A DNA stretch of 64,000 nt from Methanobacteriota archaeon (GCA_023440975.1 JAEZRD010000045.1:1-64000), one strand, 5' to 3'; shown: positions 18,367 to 27,726, numbered from the stretch's first letter. Numbers and translations: made by a program. The notes: a model not told the origin generated them from the sequence alone.

Positions 18367-19488
18367 TTATATATAATCATTAATATAAGTCAGAGGATGT
18401 TTTCTTACAACTCCAACTAAATTTTTTATGTATGGTGTTTTACTAAATATAATCATAAGGCCGTAAGGTACACAGAAAGCAATAATAAAACATATAACAC
18501 TCATATAATAAAAATTAGAAGGAGTAAAATATATTTTCATTATAGTTCCAATAATAATTTCATACATTAAAAAGATCCCTATTGTTACCTTAGATAAATT
18601 TAATAAAAATTTATAAAATTTTTTACTTTTGGTAGGTTCTTGATATAACCCTTTTAAATTTTTTAAAAAAATAAATAATCCTGCAGATTGAAGAATCATA
18701 TAAACACTATAACGATTGAAAATTTCAATATCATTACTACCACTAATTATAGGGGATAATATAGGTAATATTAATGTCATTACTACAAATAATATTAATC
18801 CGAAATTTTTATTATTAAATATTTTCCATCTTGTGTTCATTAAGTAATAACCCAGTACTACAAAACCTATAGGTCCCATAAAATAATTAATATATAAAGC
18901 AAGGTCAATGTTAAATGTACTTTTAAGTAAACTAACTATAAACCATATAACTAAAAAATATTCTACTTCTCTTAATGGGGCATTTTGAACCCATCTTTTT
19001 AATATAGGTATAAAAAGATAAACTCCAAATATTAACCACATATAACTATACTGTATTGAAAACCAGGATTGTGCGAATAAAACATTTTTAAAAAGTTTAT
19101 AAGCCCCATATAATGTGAAAGAGTCCATTCCAAAAAATTTAAGTAATCCTGGGTTAAATCCACAAATAATTATTACAATTAATGTAAGGGATATTGAAAA
19201 GAATATAAAAGGAACAACCATACCCCAAAACCTATCTTCTAAAAATTCTCTAATTCTTAAATTAGTTTTAAGAAAACTTCCTACTAACATTAAAAAAAGA
19301 GGAACTCCAAAATTAAATGCAGAATTTCCAATATCTACAATTAACCAATTTATATTTGCAGGATTAGGATTAGCTGTCATTAATTGGGGGTATAAACATA
19401 TATGGGAAAAAATTAAAGAAATTATTGCTATTGAAGGTAATATTTTGAAGAAATTATCATATAATATTGGTTCTTTAATTTTTTCCAT
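18367..19488 (-). CDS. Membrane acyltransferase (acyltransferase-3 family)
   Basis: A 373-residue protein with about ten membrane helices that fits the acyltransferase-3 family, which moves acetyl or succinyl groups onto cell-surface carbohydrates or lipids. Family-like features are the early helix with histidine (IISLIFSHICLYPQ, about 20-33) and FNFGVPLFLMLVGSFLKT (about 59-76). It lies divergently next to wecB, which supports a role in cell-surface polysaccharide, but the substrate is not known. ATG at 19488 has a weak GGAATT ribosome site. Confidence 0.75.
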   Translation of the reverse strand: MEKIKEPILYDNFFKILPSIAIISLIFSHICLYPQLMTANPNPANINWLIVDIGNSAFNFGVPLFLMLVGSFLKTNLRIREFLEDRFWGMVVPFIFFSISLTLIVIIICGFNPGLLKFFGMDSFTLYGAYKLFKNVLFAQSWFSIQYSYMWLIFGVYLFIPILKRWVQNAPLREVEYFLVIWFIVSLLKSTFNIDLALYINYFMGPIGFVVLGYYLMNTRWKIFNNKNFGLILFVVMTLILPILSPIISGSNDIEIFNRYSVYMILQSAGLFIFLKNLKGLYQEPTKSKKFYKFLLNLSKVTIGIFLMYEIIIGTIMKIYFTPSNFYYMSVICFIIAFCVPYGLMIIFSKTPYIKNLVGVVRKHPLTYINDYI

Positions 19489-19656
19489 AATTCCACAGTT
19501 TTATTAGTAATTATTAAATTTATATTTGATAATTTAAATTTTATTAAGTCATTTATAAAACATTTTCCATTAAAAATACTATTTTCATTATATTTAAATG
19601 ATTTAAATAGTAATATTATAATAATACAAATTAAATTTTTTAGGGAGAATTAATTA

Positions 19657-20982
19657 ATGAAAATAGCTATTGTACTTGGAACAAGACCTGAAATAATAAA
19701 AATGGCCTCAGTAATAGATGAAATAATAAAAAGAGGACATAAATTATTATTAATACATACAGGTCAACATTATGATAAAGAAATGTCTGAAACATTTTTT
19801 GAAGATTTAGAATTACCCCAACCTAATTACAATATTCATGTTGGCTCAGGTTCCCATGGAAAACAAACTGGAAAAATGATGGAAGGAATCGAAGAAGTAT
19901 TAATTAAAGAAATGCCTGATATTTTATTAGTACAAGGAGATACTAATGCTGTTTTAGCAGGAGCATTAGTTGCTGTAAAATTACATATTCCTGTAGGGCA
20001 TGTTGAAGCAGGTTTAAGATCATTTGATGAAACAATGCCTGAAGAAATTAATCGAAAAGCCGCAGATGTATCTTCAAAATTATATTTTGTCCCAACTGAA
20101 GAATCAGCAATAAATCTATTAAGTGAAAGCATATCCCGTAAAAGAATTGTAATAACTGGAAATACTGTAGTAGATGCATGTTTCAGAAATCTAAAAATTG
20201 CAGAAAAAAGAGATAAATCAAAATATGAAAAAGAATTAACTGATTTAGATATTGAAAATATGGAAAATATTCTAACTTTAACAATGCATCGAGCTGAAAA
20301 TGTAGATGTTAAAGAACGATTATTAAATATAATTGATGCTTTAGCCGAATTAAAAGATATGAACATTATTTTCCCTATACACCCAAGAACAAGAAAAACC
20401 CTAGAAAATTTTGGACTATTCGATAAACTAAATAGTTATGAACATATTCACATAATTAAACCCGTAGGATATTTAGATTTCCTAGTCCTATTATCAAAAT
20501 CAACATTAATCCTCACAGATTCTGGAGGATTACAAGAAGAAGCTATAACATTAAACATCCCAGCATTGACCCTAAGATATAATACTGAAAGACCTGAAAC
20601 TGTAACAGCAGGAGGAAACATTCTTGTAGGATCTGATAAAGAAAATATTCTTAAAAATGCAAAAAAAATATTAAATGATAAAAAATTTGCAGAAAAAATG
20701 AAAAATGCAAAAAATCCTTATGGTGAAGGTAATGCTGCTAGTAAAATGTTAGATTCCATAGAAAAACATTATAATAATAATGAATTAGCACTTATTGCAC
20801 CTGATGAAGTCATGACAACATTTAAACGTGAAATAAAATTAAACACTGAAGATATCACTGTTTCAGAATTTGAAGAAAAATATAATACTTTAATACATCT
20901 AGTTTATGATGAAGAAACTCATTATCCTCATGATAATTTGAATATTAAAAACAAATTTCTACTATACGATATTTATAATTAA
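19657..20982 (+). CDS. wecB: UDP-N-acetylglucosamine 2-epimerase with C-terminal extension
   Basis: WecB interconverts UDP-GlcNAc and UDP-ManNAc, feeding surface glycan synthesis. Conserved blocks are GTRPEIIKMA, HTGQHYDKEM, VQGDTNAVLAGALVA, GHVEAGLRSFDE and TDSGGLQEEA, in order over residues 7-305. The catalytic region ends near residue 370 (NPYGEGNAASKMLDSI), the usual length of the family. About 70 further residues, ending NKFLLYDIYN, have no counterpart that I recognise. GGGAGA precedes the ATG. Confidence 0.94.
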   Translation: MKIAIVLGTRPEIIKMASVIDEIIKRGHKLLLIHTGQHYDKEMSETFFEDLELPQPNYNIHVGSGSHGKQTGKMMEGIEEVLIKEMPDILLVQGDTNAVLAGALVAVKLHIPVGHVEAGLRSFDETMPEEINRKAADVSSKLYFVPTEESAINLLSESISRKRIVITGNTVVDACFRNLKIAEKRDKSKYEKELTDLDIENMENILTLTMHRAENVDVKERLLNIIDALAELKDMNIIFPIHPRTRKTLENFGLFDKLNSYEHIHIIKPVGYLDFLVLLSKSTLILTDSGGLQEEAITLNIPALTLRYNTERPETVTAGGNILVGSDKENILKNAKKILNDKKFAEKMKNAKNPYGEGNAASKMLDSIEKHYNNNELALIAPDEVMTTFKREIKLNTEDITVSEFEEKYNTLIHLVYDEETHYPHDNLNIKNKFLLYDIYN

Positions 20983-21016
20983 TTAAACATTTTTTTTAGA
21001 AAATATTTATAAGAGT

Positions 21017-22099
21017 ATGTTAATGATGGATAATTTAAAAAATGTTACCACTAATTCAATTCTTCTATTTGAATATTTCACAGCTAATGGAATAAATGAT
21101 TTATCAATAATATCCGAAGCAGCGGGGATGATAAAAGACTTAGCTGATGATTTAAAAAATCAAAATACTTATCTTTTAATCTCTAAAGAATTTGAATACT
21201 TATTTAATGATGTAGAAGTTAAACTAATTACAATATCAGAACCCCTTGAAAATTGGTTAAACAAAAATGCTAATAAATTTAAAAAATCAATTTTCATTGC
21301 AGATGAAGCTAATGAACATTTATTTAAAATCACAAAAATCTTAGAAGATAATGGTGTAAAATTATACTGTTCTAATTCAGAAAGTGTTATGATTTGTACA
21401 AATAAATTTTTAACTTATAACTCCTTAAATGGTATTGTAAAACAACCTTTTACTAAAAAGATACAAATTAATAATGATAACAATTGGAAAGAATATATAA
21501 AAAGAATATTTAAAAAATTAAATCAAAAAAAACCTACACAATTAATTATTAAACCTATAAATGGGGTAGATTGTGAAAAAGTTTCATTAATATCTAATGA
21601 AGAAGATTTAAATATTTTAAAGGAATTTTATCCAATTGGATCTGAAATATTAATACAAGAATATATTAACGGAAATTCATGCAGTGTAAGTCTTTTAACT
21701 GATGGAAAAACTGCCATCCCCTTAAGTTTAAACAAACAAAATATAATATATCAAACTGAAAATATATCTTATTGTGGAGGGGAATTACCTTTTAATCATC
21801 CCTTAAAAAAAGATGCTTTAAAACTCGCAACTACTGCAGTAGAAAATATAAATGGTATAAAAGGATTTGTTGGTGTTGATTTAATTTTAGGAGATGAAGT
21901 AACATTTTTAGAAATAAATTCTAGATTTACCACTCCATATGTAGGACTAAAAAAAGTAGCTAATTTTAATATAGGAGAAACTATAATTAAATTACTAGAT
22001 AAAGAAATTAAAATTCAAGATTTAAAACATGAAATTCTTTTAAAGGGTAAAGTAAAATTTATCAAAAAAGGAAATAAATTAGAAATTAAAAAGATATAA
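21017..22099 (+). CDS. mfnD: Tyramine-L-glutamate ligase (methanofuran biosynthesis)
   Basis: MfnD is an ATP-grasp ligase joining glutamate to tyramine, an early step of methanofuran side-chain synthesis. The N-terminus has ILLFEYFTANGINDLSIISEAAGM, as in the family, and the ATP-grasp region includes LIIKPINGVDCEKV, ILIQEYINGNSCSVSLL and the metal-binding VTFLEINSRFTTPY. Length is 360. It lies 22 bases upstream of mfnF, another methanofuran gene, which strongly supports the assignment. Several ATGs cluster at 21017-21028 and the exact start is uncertain. Confidence 0.87.
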   Translation: MLMMDNLKNVTTNSILLFEYFTANGINDLSIISEAAGMIKDLADDLKNQNTYLLISKEFEYLFNDVEVKLITISEPLENWLNKNANKFKKSIFIADEANEHLFKITKILEDNGVKLYCSNSESVMICTNKFLTYNSLNGIVKQPFTKKIQINNDNNWKEYIKRIFKKLNQKKPTQLIIKPINGVDCEKVSLISNEEDLNILKEFYPIGSEILIQEYINGNSCSVSLLTDGKTAIPLSLNKQNIIYQTENISYCGGELPFNHPLKKDALKLATTAVENINGIKGFVGVDLILGDEVTFLEINSRFTTPYVGLKKVANFNIGETIIKLLDKEIKIQDLKHEILLKGKVKFIKKGNKLEIKKI

Positions 22100-22121
22100 A
22101 AAAATTAATTGAGGATTATTT

Positions 22122-23144
22122 ATGAAAATAGCAGGTTTCGATATTGGTGGAGCAAATACAGATTTAGCAATTATTGATTTTAAAAATGGAGATTTTAAAG
22201 ATATACAAACAGATTTTGAATATCTTCCTATGTGGAGTAAAAATGAAGATTTAGGAGAAACTTTAATAAGATTAATAGAAAACATTTGCCCATTAAATGA
22301 AATTGATGCTGTGGGAATTTCCATGACTGCAGAATTAGTTGATGCATATGAAACTAAAAAAGATGGAGTTTTAGATGTTGTTAAAAAATGTGAAGATGTA
22401 TTTGATATTCCATTAGGCTTTGTAGGAGTTGATGGAATGTTAAATTCTGAAAAGATTAAACAAAACCCAATTAAAGCAGCAGCTGCTAATTGGATTGCAA
22501 CAGCAGAAATTGCTGGAATGATGGAAAAAGATTGTATATTTATTGATACTGGAAGTACAACTACTGACATTATTCCTGTAAAAAATGGTTCTGAATGTGC
22601 AAAAGGCCGATCTGATTTTGAAAGATTATCTACAGGAGAATTAGTTTATACTGGAACACTTAGAACTAATTTAACAAGTTTTTTAGATAAAATTCCATTT
22701 GATGGTTCAGAATATCGAGTTGCATCTGAATTATTTGCAATAACAGCAGATGTTTACACTGTTTTAGATTTAATTTCTCCTGAAGATTATGTTTGCGATA
22801 CATGTGATGGTCAAGGAAAATCAAAAGAAGAGTCTATGAGAAGAATTTCAAGAGTTTTATGTGCTGATTTAGAAATATTGTCTGAAGAAGATATTATTAA
22901 AATTTCAGATTTTATTTATCAAGCACAAGTAGCTCAAATAGCAAATGCATTAGATGAAGTAGCTTCAAGAGAAAATTTAGATTTAGTAATAACTACAGGT
23001 TTAGGTAAAGATATTTTAGGTTATGAAGCAGCATCAAGTTTAGATTTAAGAGTTAAACCTATGAATACATTACTTTCTGATGAAGAATGTGTAGTTGCTC
23101 CAGCTATTGGAACTGCAATTATGATGAACAAATTTATTAATTAA
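22122..23144 (+). CDS. mfnF: Methanofuran synthase MfnF (furanmethanamine coupling)
   Basis: MfnF couples the furan-methylamine phosphate unit to gamma-glutamyltyramine to form the core of methanofuran. It belongs to a hydantoinase/oxoprolinase-like branch of the ASKHA fold. The N-terminal phosphate loop reads GFDIGGANTDLAII, and IFIDTGSTTTDIIPV near residue 145 is the second phosphate motif. A CDTCDGQG segment lies in the C-terminal half. Length of 340 and the position after mfnD fit. A GAGGATT ribosome site supports the ATG. Confidence 0.88.
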   Translation: MKIAGFDIGGANTDLAIIDFKNGDFKDIQTDFEYLPMWSKNEDLGETLIRLIENICPLNEIDAVGISMTAELVDAYETKKDGVLDVVKKCEDVFDIPLGFVGVDGMLNSEKIKQNPIKAAAANWIATAEIAGMMEKDCIFIDTGSTTTDIIPVKNGSECAKGRSDFERLSTGELVYTGTLRTNLTSFLDKIPFDGSEYRVASELFAITADVYTVLDLISPEDYVCDTCDGQGKSKEESMRRISRVLCADLEILSEEDIIKISDFIYQAQVAQIANALDEVASRENLDLVITTGLGKDILGYEAASSLDLRVKPMNTLLSDEECVVAPAIGTAIMMNKFIN

Positions 23145-23155
23145 GAGGTAGTTAA

Positions 23156-23851
23156 ATGGCAAAAGAAAAAAAGTCTAATCTCCTAAAATGGTTATTAATT
23201 TTAACTTTTTTAATTATAATAGTCTTTACTTTTGCAAATAATTGTCAAACTACTACTGTAGGGTATAATAATTTAGGTCAAGTTGTTAAATATAATTATT
23301 CTCATTATCCTAATCCAACTGTTAAAATAGCTATTGTATCAGGTATGCATTCTAGGGAATCACTACATCAAATGGTATTGCCTGAAGTATGTAAATTGAT
23401 GGCTTTATTTAATAATGTTGAAGTAGATAATTATAAAGTTAAAGTTACTTCGAATCCTCAGGACTTCACAATTGGTAGAGCTAATGGTGAATCTTTAGTT
23501 CATGATTATGTTGTTAATGATGTAGCTAAATCAAATTATGATTTGGTTATCATAGGTCATGATCATGAGTCAGATTATGGTGAAGGATATTATATAGCTA
23601 CACCAACGATGGATACTCCTTCAGTAGATTTGGCAAATAAAGTTGTTAATAATTTATCTAATTTCAATTATTATAAACGAAATACAAATGTTTCAGCTCA
23701 AAGTACAAGTATTAGTGCAGTTGACAATCCTATTGTCTCTACTGACACAAAATTGTTTGTATATGAAATTCCTGAGGATGATTTTATTGTATTTGCATTT
23801 ATTAATTCATATCGTTTAGTGTATGATTCTTATAAAGCATTATCCTCTTAA
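23156..23851 (+). CDS. Membrane-anchored M14/succinylglutamate-desuccinylase-like protein
   Basis: No firm family assignment. Residues about 10-27 form a single N-terminal membrane anchor, leaving about 200 residues outside. The exported part has VKIAIVSGMHSRESLHQMVLP, resembling the HxxE zinc-binding turn of M14 carboxypeptidases and aspartoacylases, and later DLVIIGHDHESDYGEGYY, which could supply the third ligand. The C-terminal region is Ser/Thr/Asn-rich. It begins 11 bases after mfnF with a GAGGTAG ribosome site, so it is likely cotranscribed with the methanofuran genes. A peptidase role on pseudomurein or a surface protein is speculation. Confidence 0.5.
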   Translation: MAKEKKSNLLKWLLILTFLIIIVFTFANNCQTTTVGYNNLGQVVKYNYSHYPNPTVKIAIVSGMHSRESLHQMVLPEVCKLMALFNNVEVDNYKVKVTSNPQDFTIGRANGESLVHDYVVNDVAKSNYDLVIIGHDHESDYGEGYYIATPTMDTPSVDLANKVVNNLSNFNYYKRNTNVSAQSTSISAVDNPIVSTDTKLFVYEIPEDDFIVFAFINSYRLVYDSYKALSS

Positions 23852-24177
23852 TCTTTTTTTTTAAAAATTTAAAAATAGTTTAGAATATGTCTGATTTTTT
23901 TGTTAATATTAATTTAAAATAAGTTTTGTTAATGTATATTAGTATTTGTCCTATAATCTTAAATCTTAAAGCCTCTATTATTTTCAAATGTTTGTCCTAT
24001 TGAAAATTATTGAGGGGGATGATGAATATATCGTTAGAGGCTTTAAGACGGAAAAATAGGACTATTCTTTAAAAAATAGTTGAGTATTTTTCTAATTGAT
24101 AATCTTAATTTTATTGTATTTAATAGTTTCTAATTTAATAATTCTTGTTTGTTTTTTATAAAAAGTTTTTTAAATGA
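23852..24177. other. 326-base convergent intergenic region
   Basis: Spacer between the membrane-anchored protein and carS, whose 3' ends face each other. Apart from the inverted-repeat element it is plain AT-rich sequence with T runs at both gene ends and no ORF. Confidence 0.5.
23948..24062. ncRNA. Candidate structured RNA or small inverted-repeat element
   Basis: Several perfect arms nest within 115 bases. GTCCTAT (23948-23954) pairs with ATAGGAC (24056-24062). CTTAAAGCCTCTA (23965-23977) pairs over 13 bp with TAGAGGCTTTAAG (24035-24047). ATTTTCAA (23980-23987) pairs with TTGAAAAT (24000-24007). A second GTCCTAT (23994-24000) sits mostly in the inner hairpin loop and could compete for the single ATAGGAC. 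A GC-rich GGGGGATGATGAA segment at 24014-24026 is left unpaired. It lies between convergent genes. It could be a small RNA, a complex two-way terminator or a MITE; strand is undetermined. Confidence 0.4.
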
Positions 24178-24744
24178 TTAATACCAAACATCTTTAATTC
24201 CTAATAAATAAGCTATAGTATTAGAGCTAACATGTAATATTATTGTAATAATTGCTATGATAAGAATAAAATTAATGCTTAAAGGCACTACTGGAGAAAT
24301 TAAAATAAGTGCAACTATAACAAAGTCTAATTGATCTAGGAAAGGAGCAGGTTGTCCACTTTTTAAACCTAAACGTCTTTTAATAAAACTTCCAATGGCA
24401 TCTCCTAATAATGCTCCAAATGCAAGTAAAAATCCTACAAATAATCCATTTAAAAGAGAGTTAAATACTAAAAATGGTATAATTCCACTAGTTAATTGGG
24501 ATAAAGTTAATCCTACAAATCCCTGAAATCCTCCAACTAAAGTTCCTAAAATTGTTCCATAAATAAAACCTTTCCATGTTACTCCATTACCTATGACTCT
24601 ATAACCATCAGAAAGAGTTTTACCCATATCTAAGGGTGTTTTTCCTCCAAAAGCAAGTCCACTTAGGTTCGCAACATAAGCTGGTAACATGAAATAAATT
24701 GCGGCTAGACAGCTAATTAATAAATTTATTAAATTAAATCCCAT
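24178..24744 (-). CDS. carS: CDP-archaeol synthase
   Basis: CarS activates digeranylgeranylglyceryl phosphate with CTP to form CDP-archaeol, the precursor for polar head groups of archaeal lipids. The 188 residues contain about five membrane helices and the family motifs LPAYVANLSGLAFGGKTPLD near the N-terminus, then GDAIGSFIKRRLGLKSGQ and PFLDQLDFV in the cytoplasmic loop. Length is normal for the former DUF46 family. It is divergent from a tetraether-synthase-like gene across 412 bases, grouping two membrane-lipid enzymes. Confidence 0.93.
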   Translation of the reverse strand: MGFNLINLLISCLAAIYFMLPAYVANLSGLAFGGKTPLDMGKTLSDGYRVIGNGVTWKGFIYGTILGTLVGGFQGFVGLTLSQLTSGIIPFLVFNSLLNGLFVGFLLAFGALLGDAIGSFIKRRLGLKSGQPAPFLDQLDFVIVALILISPVVPLSINFILIIAIITIILHVSSNTIAYLLGIKDVWY

Positions 24745-25156
24745 CTTCTAATTTTCCTGAAATTTTTAAAATTATAATATAAGATTATAAATGGCAAACT
24801 ATTTAAAATCTATTGAAATTCTATTGTTTATATAATTTAAAAAATTTATTTTATATTTAAGTATAAATAGTAGGAATAATAATATATAATAAAGTTAAAA
24901 GCTATGTTTATTATTTATTAATATTCATATTTTTTAATTATAATATTTAAATTAAAATTCACGATTATATTAATAACAATTATGATTTATTTAAATAAAA
25001 AACTATTACACAAACATTGCACATTATTTTTTTTATAATATTTATTTTAAGAACAATATTTTCATTAATAGTTTAAAATATGTCATAATTCATCATTAAA
25101 AAAAATTTATACTTAATAAATTACAATAAAAGGATTTAAAGATTATTGGTGATACA
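24745..25156. promoter_or_regulatory. 412-base divergent promoter region carS/tes
   Basis: AT-rich spacer holding the promoters of carS (leftward) and the radical SAM gene (rightward). For the latter, the TATA-like AATTTATACTTAAT at about 25105-25118 places transcription start near 25137, before the GGTGA ribosome site at 25147. No ORF or RNA gene is seen. Confidence 0.45.
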
Positions 25157-26689
25157 ATGGAAATAAAAAAAACTGTAAGTTTATGTCCAACTTGTTTAAA
25201 ATCTGTACCTGCAGAAGTTTTTGAAGAAGATGGAAAAATATTCATTAAAAAAACATGTCCAGAACATGGTGAATTTAAAAACACCTATTGGGGTGAATCT
25301 GATTTTTATAAAAGAGTTGAAAAATTCCCTCCTATGGTTAAACCCGCAAGTAACCCTCAAATAAATAAAAATGGGGGATGTCCTAATAATTGTGGAATCT
25401 GTGAACAACATGAAACAACTACTGTCTTAGGTTTAATAGATGTAACAAATAGATGTAACTTAAGATGTCCAGTATGTTTTGCAAATGCTGCAGCTTCTAA
25501 AACATTATATGAACCAACTTTCGATGAAATTAAGGAAATGTTACAAAATTTAAGAAACATTGAACCACGAGGATGTCCAGCAATTCAATTTGCAGGGGGA
25601 GAACCAACTGTAAGAAAAGATTTACCTGAATTAATTAAATTAGCTATAGATTTAGGATTTTCTCATACTCAAATAGCCACAAATGGTATTCGATTAGCTA
25701 AAAAAGAAGGTTATGCTAAAGAATTACGTGAAACTGGTTTAAATACAGTATACTTACAGTTTGATGGTGTAACAGAAGAGCCTTATATACAAATGAGAAA
25801 TAAAAATTTATTATCTACTAAATTAGAAGCAATAAAAAATTGTAGAGAAGCAGGTATGGGTGTTGTACTTGTACCAACTTTAGTTAAAGGAATCAATGAT
25901 GATCAAGTTGGGGATATTCTAAGATTTGCAATGGATAATATTGATATTATACATGGAGTAAACTTCCAACCAGTTTCATTCGCAGGAAGAACACCTCATG
26001 AAGAAGTAGAACAACAAAGAATCACTATACCTGATTTCATGAATCTTGTTGATGAACAATTGGATCATGGTATAGAACCAAAAGATTTCTACCCTCCATC
26101 ATTTGTTCAACCAATTTCACGTTTTGCAGGAGCATTACAAGGAGAAGAACCTCCAGTATATTTAAATTGTCATGAACATTGTGGAATAGGAACATACATA
26201 TTTTTACAAGATGATGAAGTTATTCCAGTAACTCGATTTATTGATGTTGAACAATTATTGAATTTATTAGATAAATATACTGATGAGTTAAACGATGGTG
26301 GTTTTGCAATTCAAAAAAGAGTAATTGCAAAGGCAATTAAAAATTTACCTGGTGTAATAGACTCAGAAAAAACTCCTGAAGTATTAAACATTAAAAAAAT
26401 ATTAACTGATATATTTAAAGAAAGATCTTATGAATCTGTTGGAGAATTCCACAAACATGCATTACTTGTTTCATGTATGCACTTTATGGATCCATTTAAC
26501 TTTGATGCAGATAGAGTAAGAAAATGTATAATACATTATGCTGTACCTGATGGAAGAATAATCCCATTTTGTACAATGAACTCAATTTACAGAGAAGAAA
26601 TTGAAAAAGAATTTGCAACTCCATTAAAGTCTAATTTACTACAATATAATGATAAAACTGGAGTAGAAGAAGAAGATTCTGAATTATAA
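25157..26689 (+). CDS. tes: Radical SAM enzyme, probable tetraether lipid synthase
   Basis: A 510-residue radical SAM protein resembling Methanocaldococcus Tes (MJ0619), which joins two archaeol tails to form caldarchaeol. The SAM cluster motif is Cys100, Cys104 and Cys107 (CNLRCPVC), followed by FAGGEPTVRKD. Extra cysteines at 10, 13, 34, 75, 79 and 82 (CPTC, CPEHG, CPNNCGIC) fit the additional metal sites at the N-terminus of Tes, and CHEHCGIG lies further on. The divergent neighbour carS is also a lipid gene. Other members of this family exist, so Tes is probable rather than certain. Confidence 0.78.
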   Translation: MEIKKTVSLCPTCLKSVPAEVFEEDGKIFIKKTCPEHGEFKNTYWGESDFYKRVEKFPPMVKPASNPQINKNGGCPNNCGICEQHETTTVLGLIDVTNRCNLRCPVCFANAAASKTLYEPTFDEIKEMLQNLRNIEPRGCPAIQFAGGEPTVRKDLPELIKLAIDLGFSHTQIATNGIRLAKKEGYAKELRETGLNTVYLQFDGVTEEPYIQMRNKNLLSTKLEAIKNCREAGMGVVLVPTLVKGINDDQVGDILRFAMDNIDIIHGVNFQPVSFAGRTPHEEVEQQRITIPDFMNLVDEQLDHGIEPKDFYPPSFVQPISRFAGALQGEEPPVYLNCHEHCGIGTYIFLQDDEVIPVTRFIDVEQLLNLLDKYTDELNDGGFAIQKRVIAKAIKNLPGVIDSEKTPEVLNIKKILTDIFKERSYESVGEFHKHALLVSCMHFMDPFNFDADRVRKCIIHYAVPDGRIIPFCTMNSIYREEIEKEFATPLKSNLLQYNDKTGVEEEDSEL

Positions 26690-26739
26690 TAAAACTTTTA
26701 CTTAATCAAAAAATATAAAAAACAAACAGATGATTCAAT

Positions 26740-27726
26740 ATGATTATAAAAACTCCTTCCAGATTACATATGACTTTAATTGATTTAAACGGTTCATATG
26801 GTAGATTTGATGGAGGAATAGGGTTAACCCTCAACAATCCTCATTTTGTATTAGAAAGTGAAGAAACCGAAAAAGGTATTACAATAGACTTTGACGATGA
26901 CATAACCAATCCTGAAGTATTGGATGAATGTATTACAAAAATATCTAACTCTGCAGAAAAAGTAATTAATTATTTTGATGTTGAAGGTGGGTTTCATTTT
27001 CATGTAAAAGAAGCATATTTCCCTCACTCTGGTTTAGGTTCTGGAACACAAATATCTCTTGCAACTGGAAAATTAATATGTGAACATATAAATAAAAATG
27101 TATTATCTCCACAATTAGGTGCAATTGTTGGAAGAGGAGGAACTTCTGGAATTGGAACTTTTTCTTTTGATCTTGGAGGATTCATAGCTGATGGTGGACA
27201 TAGTTCTAAAGAAAAAACAACATTTTTACCATCTTCAGCATCTGGAGCCAAACCTCCTCATCTTATTGGAAGATATGATTTTCCAGAAGATTGGAATGTT
27301 TTGTTGGCCGTTCCAAGTGCAGATAATAGTGTAACTGGTAATAAAGAAGTTAATATATTTCAACATTATTGTCCTGTCCCTAGAAGTGAAGTTGAACAAG
27401 TATCTCATGTTGTATTTATGAATTTAATACCTTATCTTTTAGAACATGATATAGAGAACTTTGGGGCTAGTGTTGATATGATACAATCTAGAGGATTTAA
27501 AAAAATTGAAGTAAGTCTCCAACCACCTAAATTAATAAAATTAATGAACTTTATGAGAGATAATGGAGCTTATGGTGTAGGGATGAGTTCATTCGGTCCG
27601 GTAACTTATACAGTTTATGATAAAAATAATAAAGATATAGTAAAAGCTACAGAAGATTATCTTGATGGAGATGGAATTGTCATCACAACTAAAGCTCAAA
27701 ATCATGGTTATGAATTAATAAAATAA
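26740..27726 (+). CDS. mptG: Beta-ribofuranosylaminobenzene 5'-phosphate synthase
   Basis: MptG condenses PRPP with p-hydroxybenzoate or p-aminobenzoate, committing them to tetrahydromethanopterin synthesis. It has the GHMP-kinase fold. Its N-terminus is IKTPSRLHMTLIDLNGSYGRFDGGIGL, and AYFPHSGLGSGTQISLATGK is the phosphate-binding motif, followed by GRGGTSGIGTFSFDLGGF. Length of 328 matches known RFAP synthases. It follows the tes-like gene by 50 bases and precedes the homoaconitase subunit by 36, suggesting a run of coenzyme genes in one direction. Confidence 0.94.
   Translation: MIIKTPSRLHMTLIDLNGSYGRFDGGIGLTLNNPHFVLESEETEKGITIDFDDDITNPEVLDECITKISNSAEKVINYFDVEGGFHFHVKEAYFPHSGLGSGTQISLATGKLICEHINKNVLSPQLGAIVGRGGTSGIGTFSFDLGGFIADGGHSSKEKTTFLPSSASGAKPPHLIGRYDFPEDWNVLLAVPSADNSVTGNKEVNIFQHYCPVPRSEVEQVSHVVFMNLIPYLLEHDIENFGASVDMIQSRGFKKIEVSLQPPKLIKLMNFMRDNGAYGVGMSSFGPVTYTVYDKNNKDIVKATEDYLDGDGIVITTKAQNHGYELIK

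Noticed and set aside
19836..20366. 176-residue minus-strand ORF opposite wecB
   Set aside because: Antisense shadow; serine- and isoleucine-rich composition with no domain.
22079..22570. 163-residue minus-strand ORF opposite mfnF
   Set aside because: Antisense shadow of a well-supported gene; the protein has no recognisable motif.
24014..24026. RUGAUGA-like box suggesting a C/D box RNA
   Set aside because: GATGATGA is present, but no CUGA D or D' box lies at suitable spacing.
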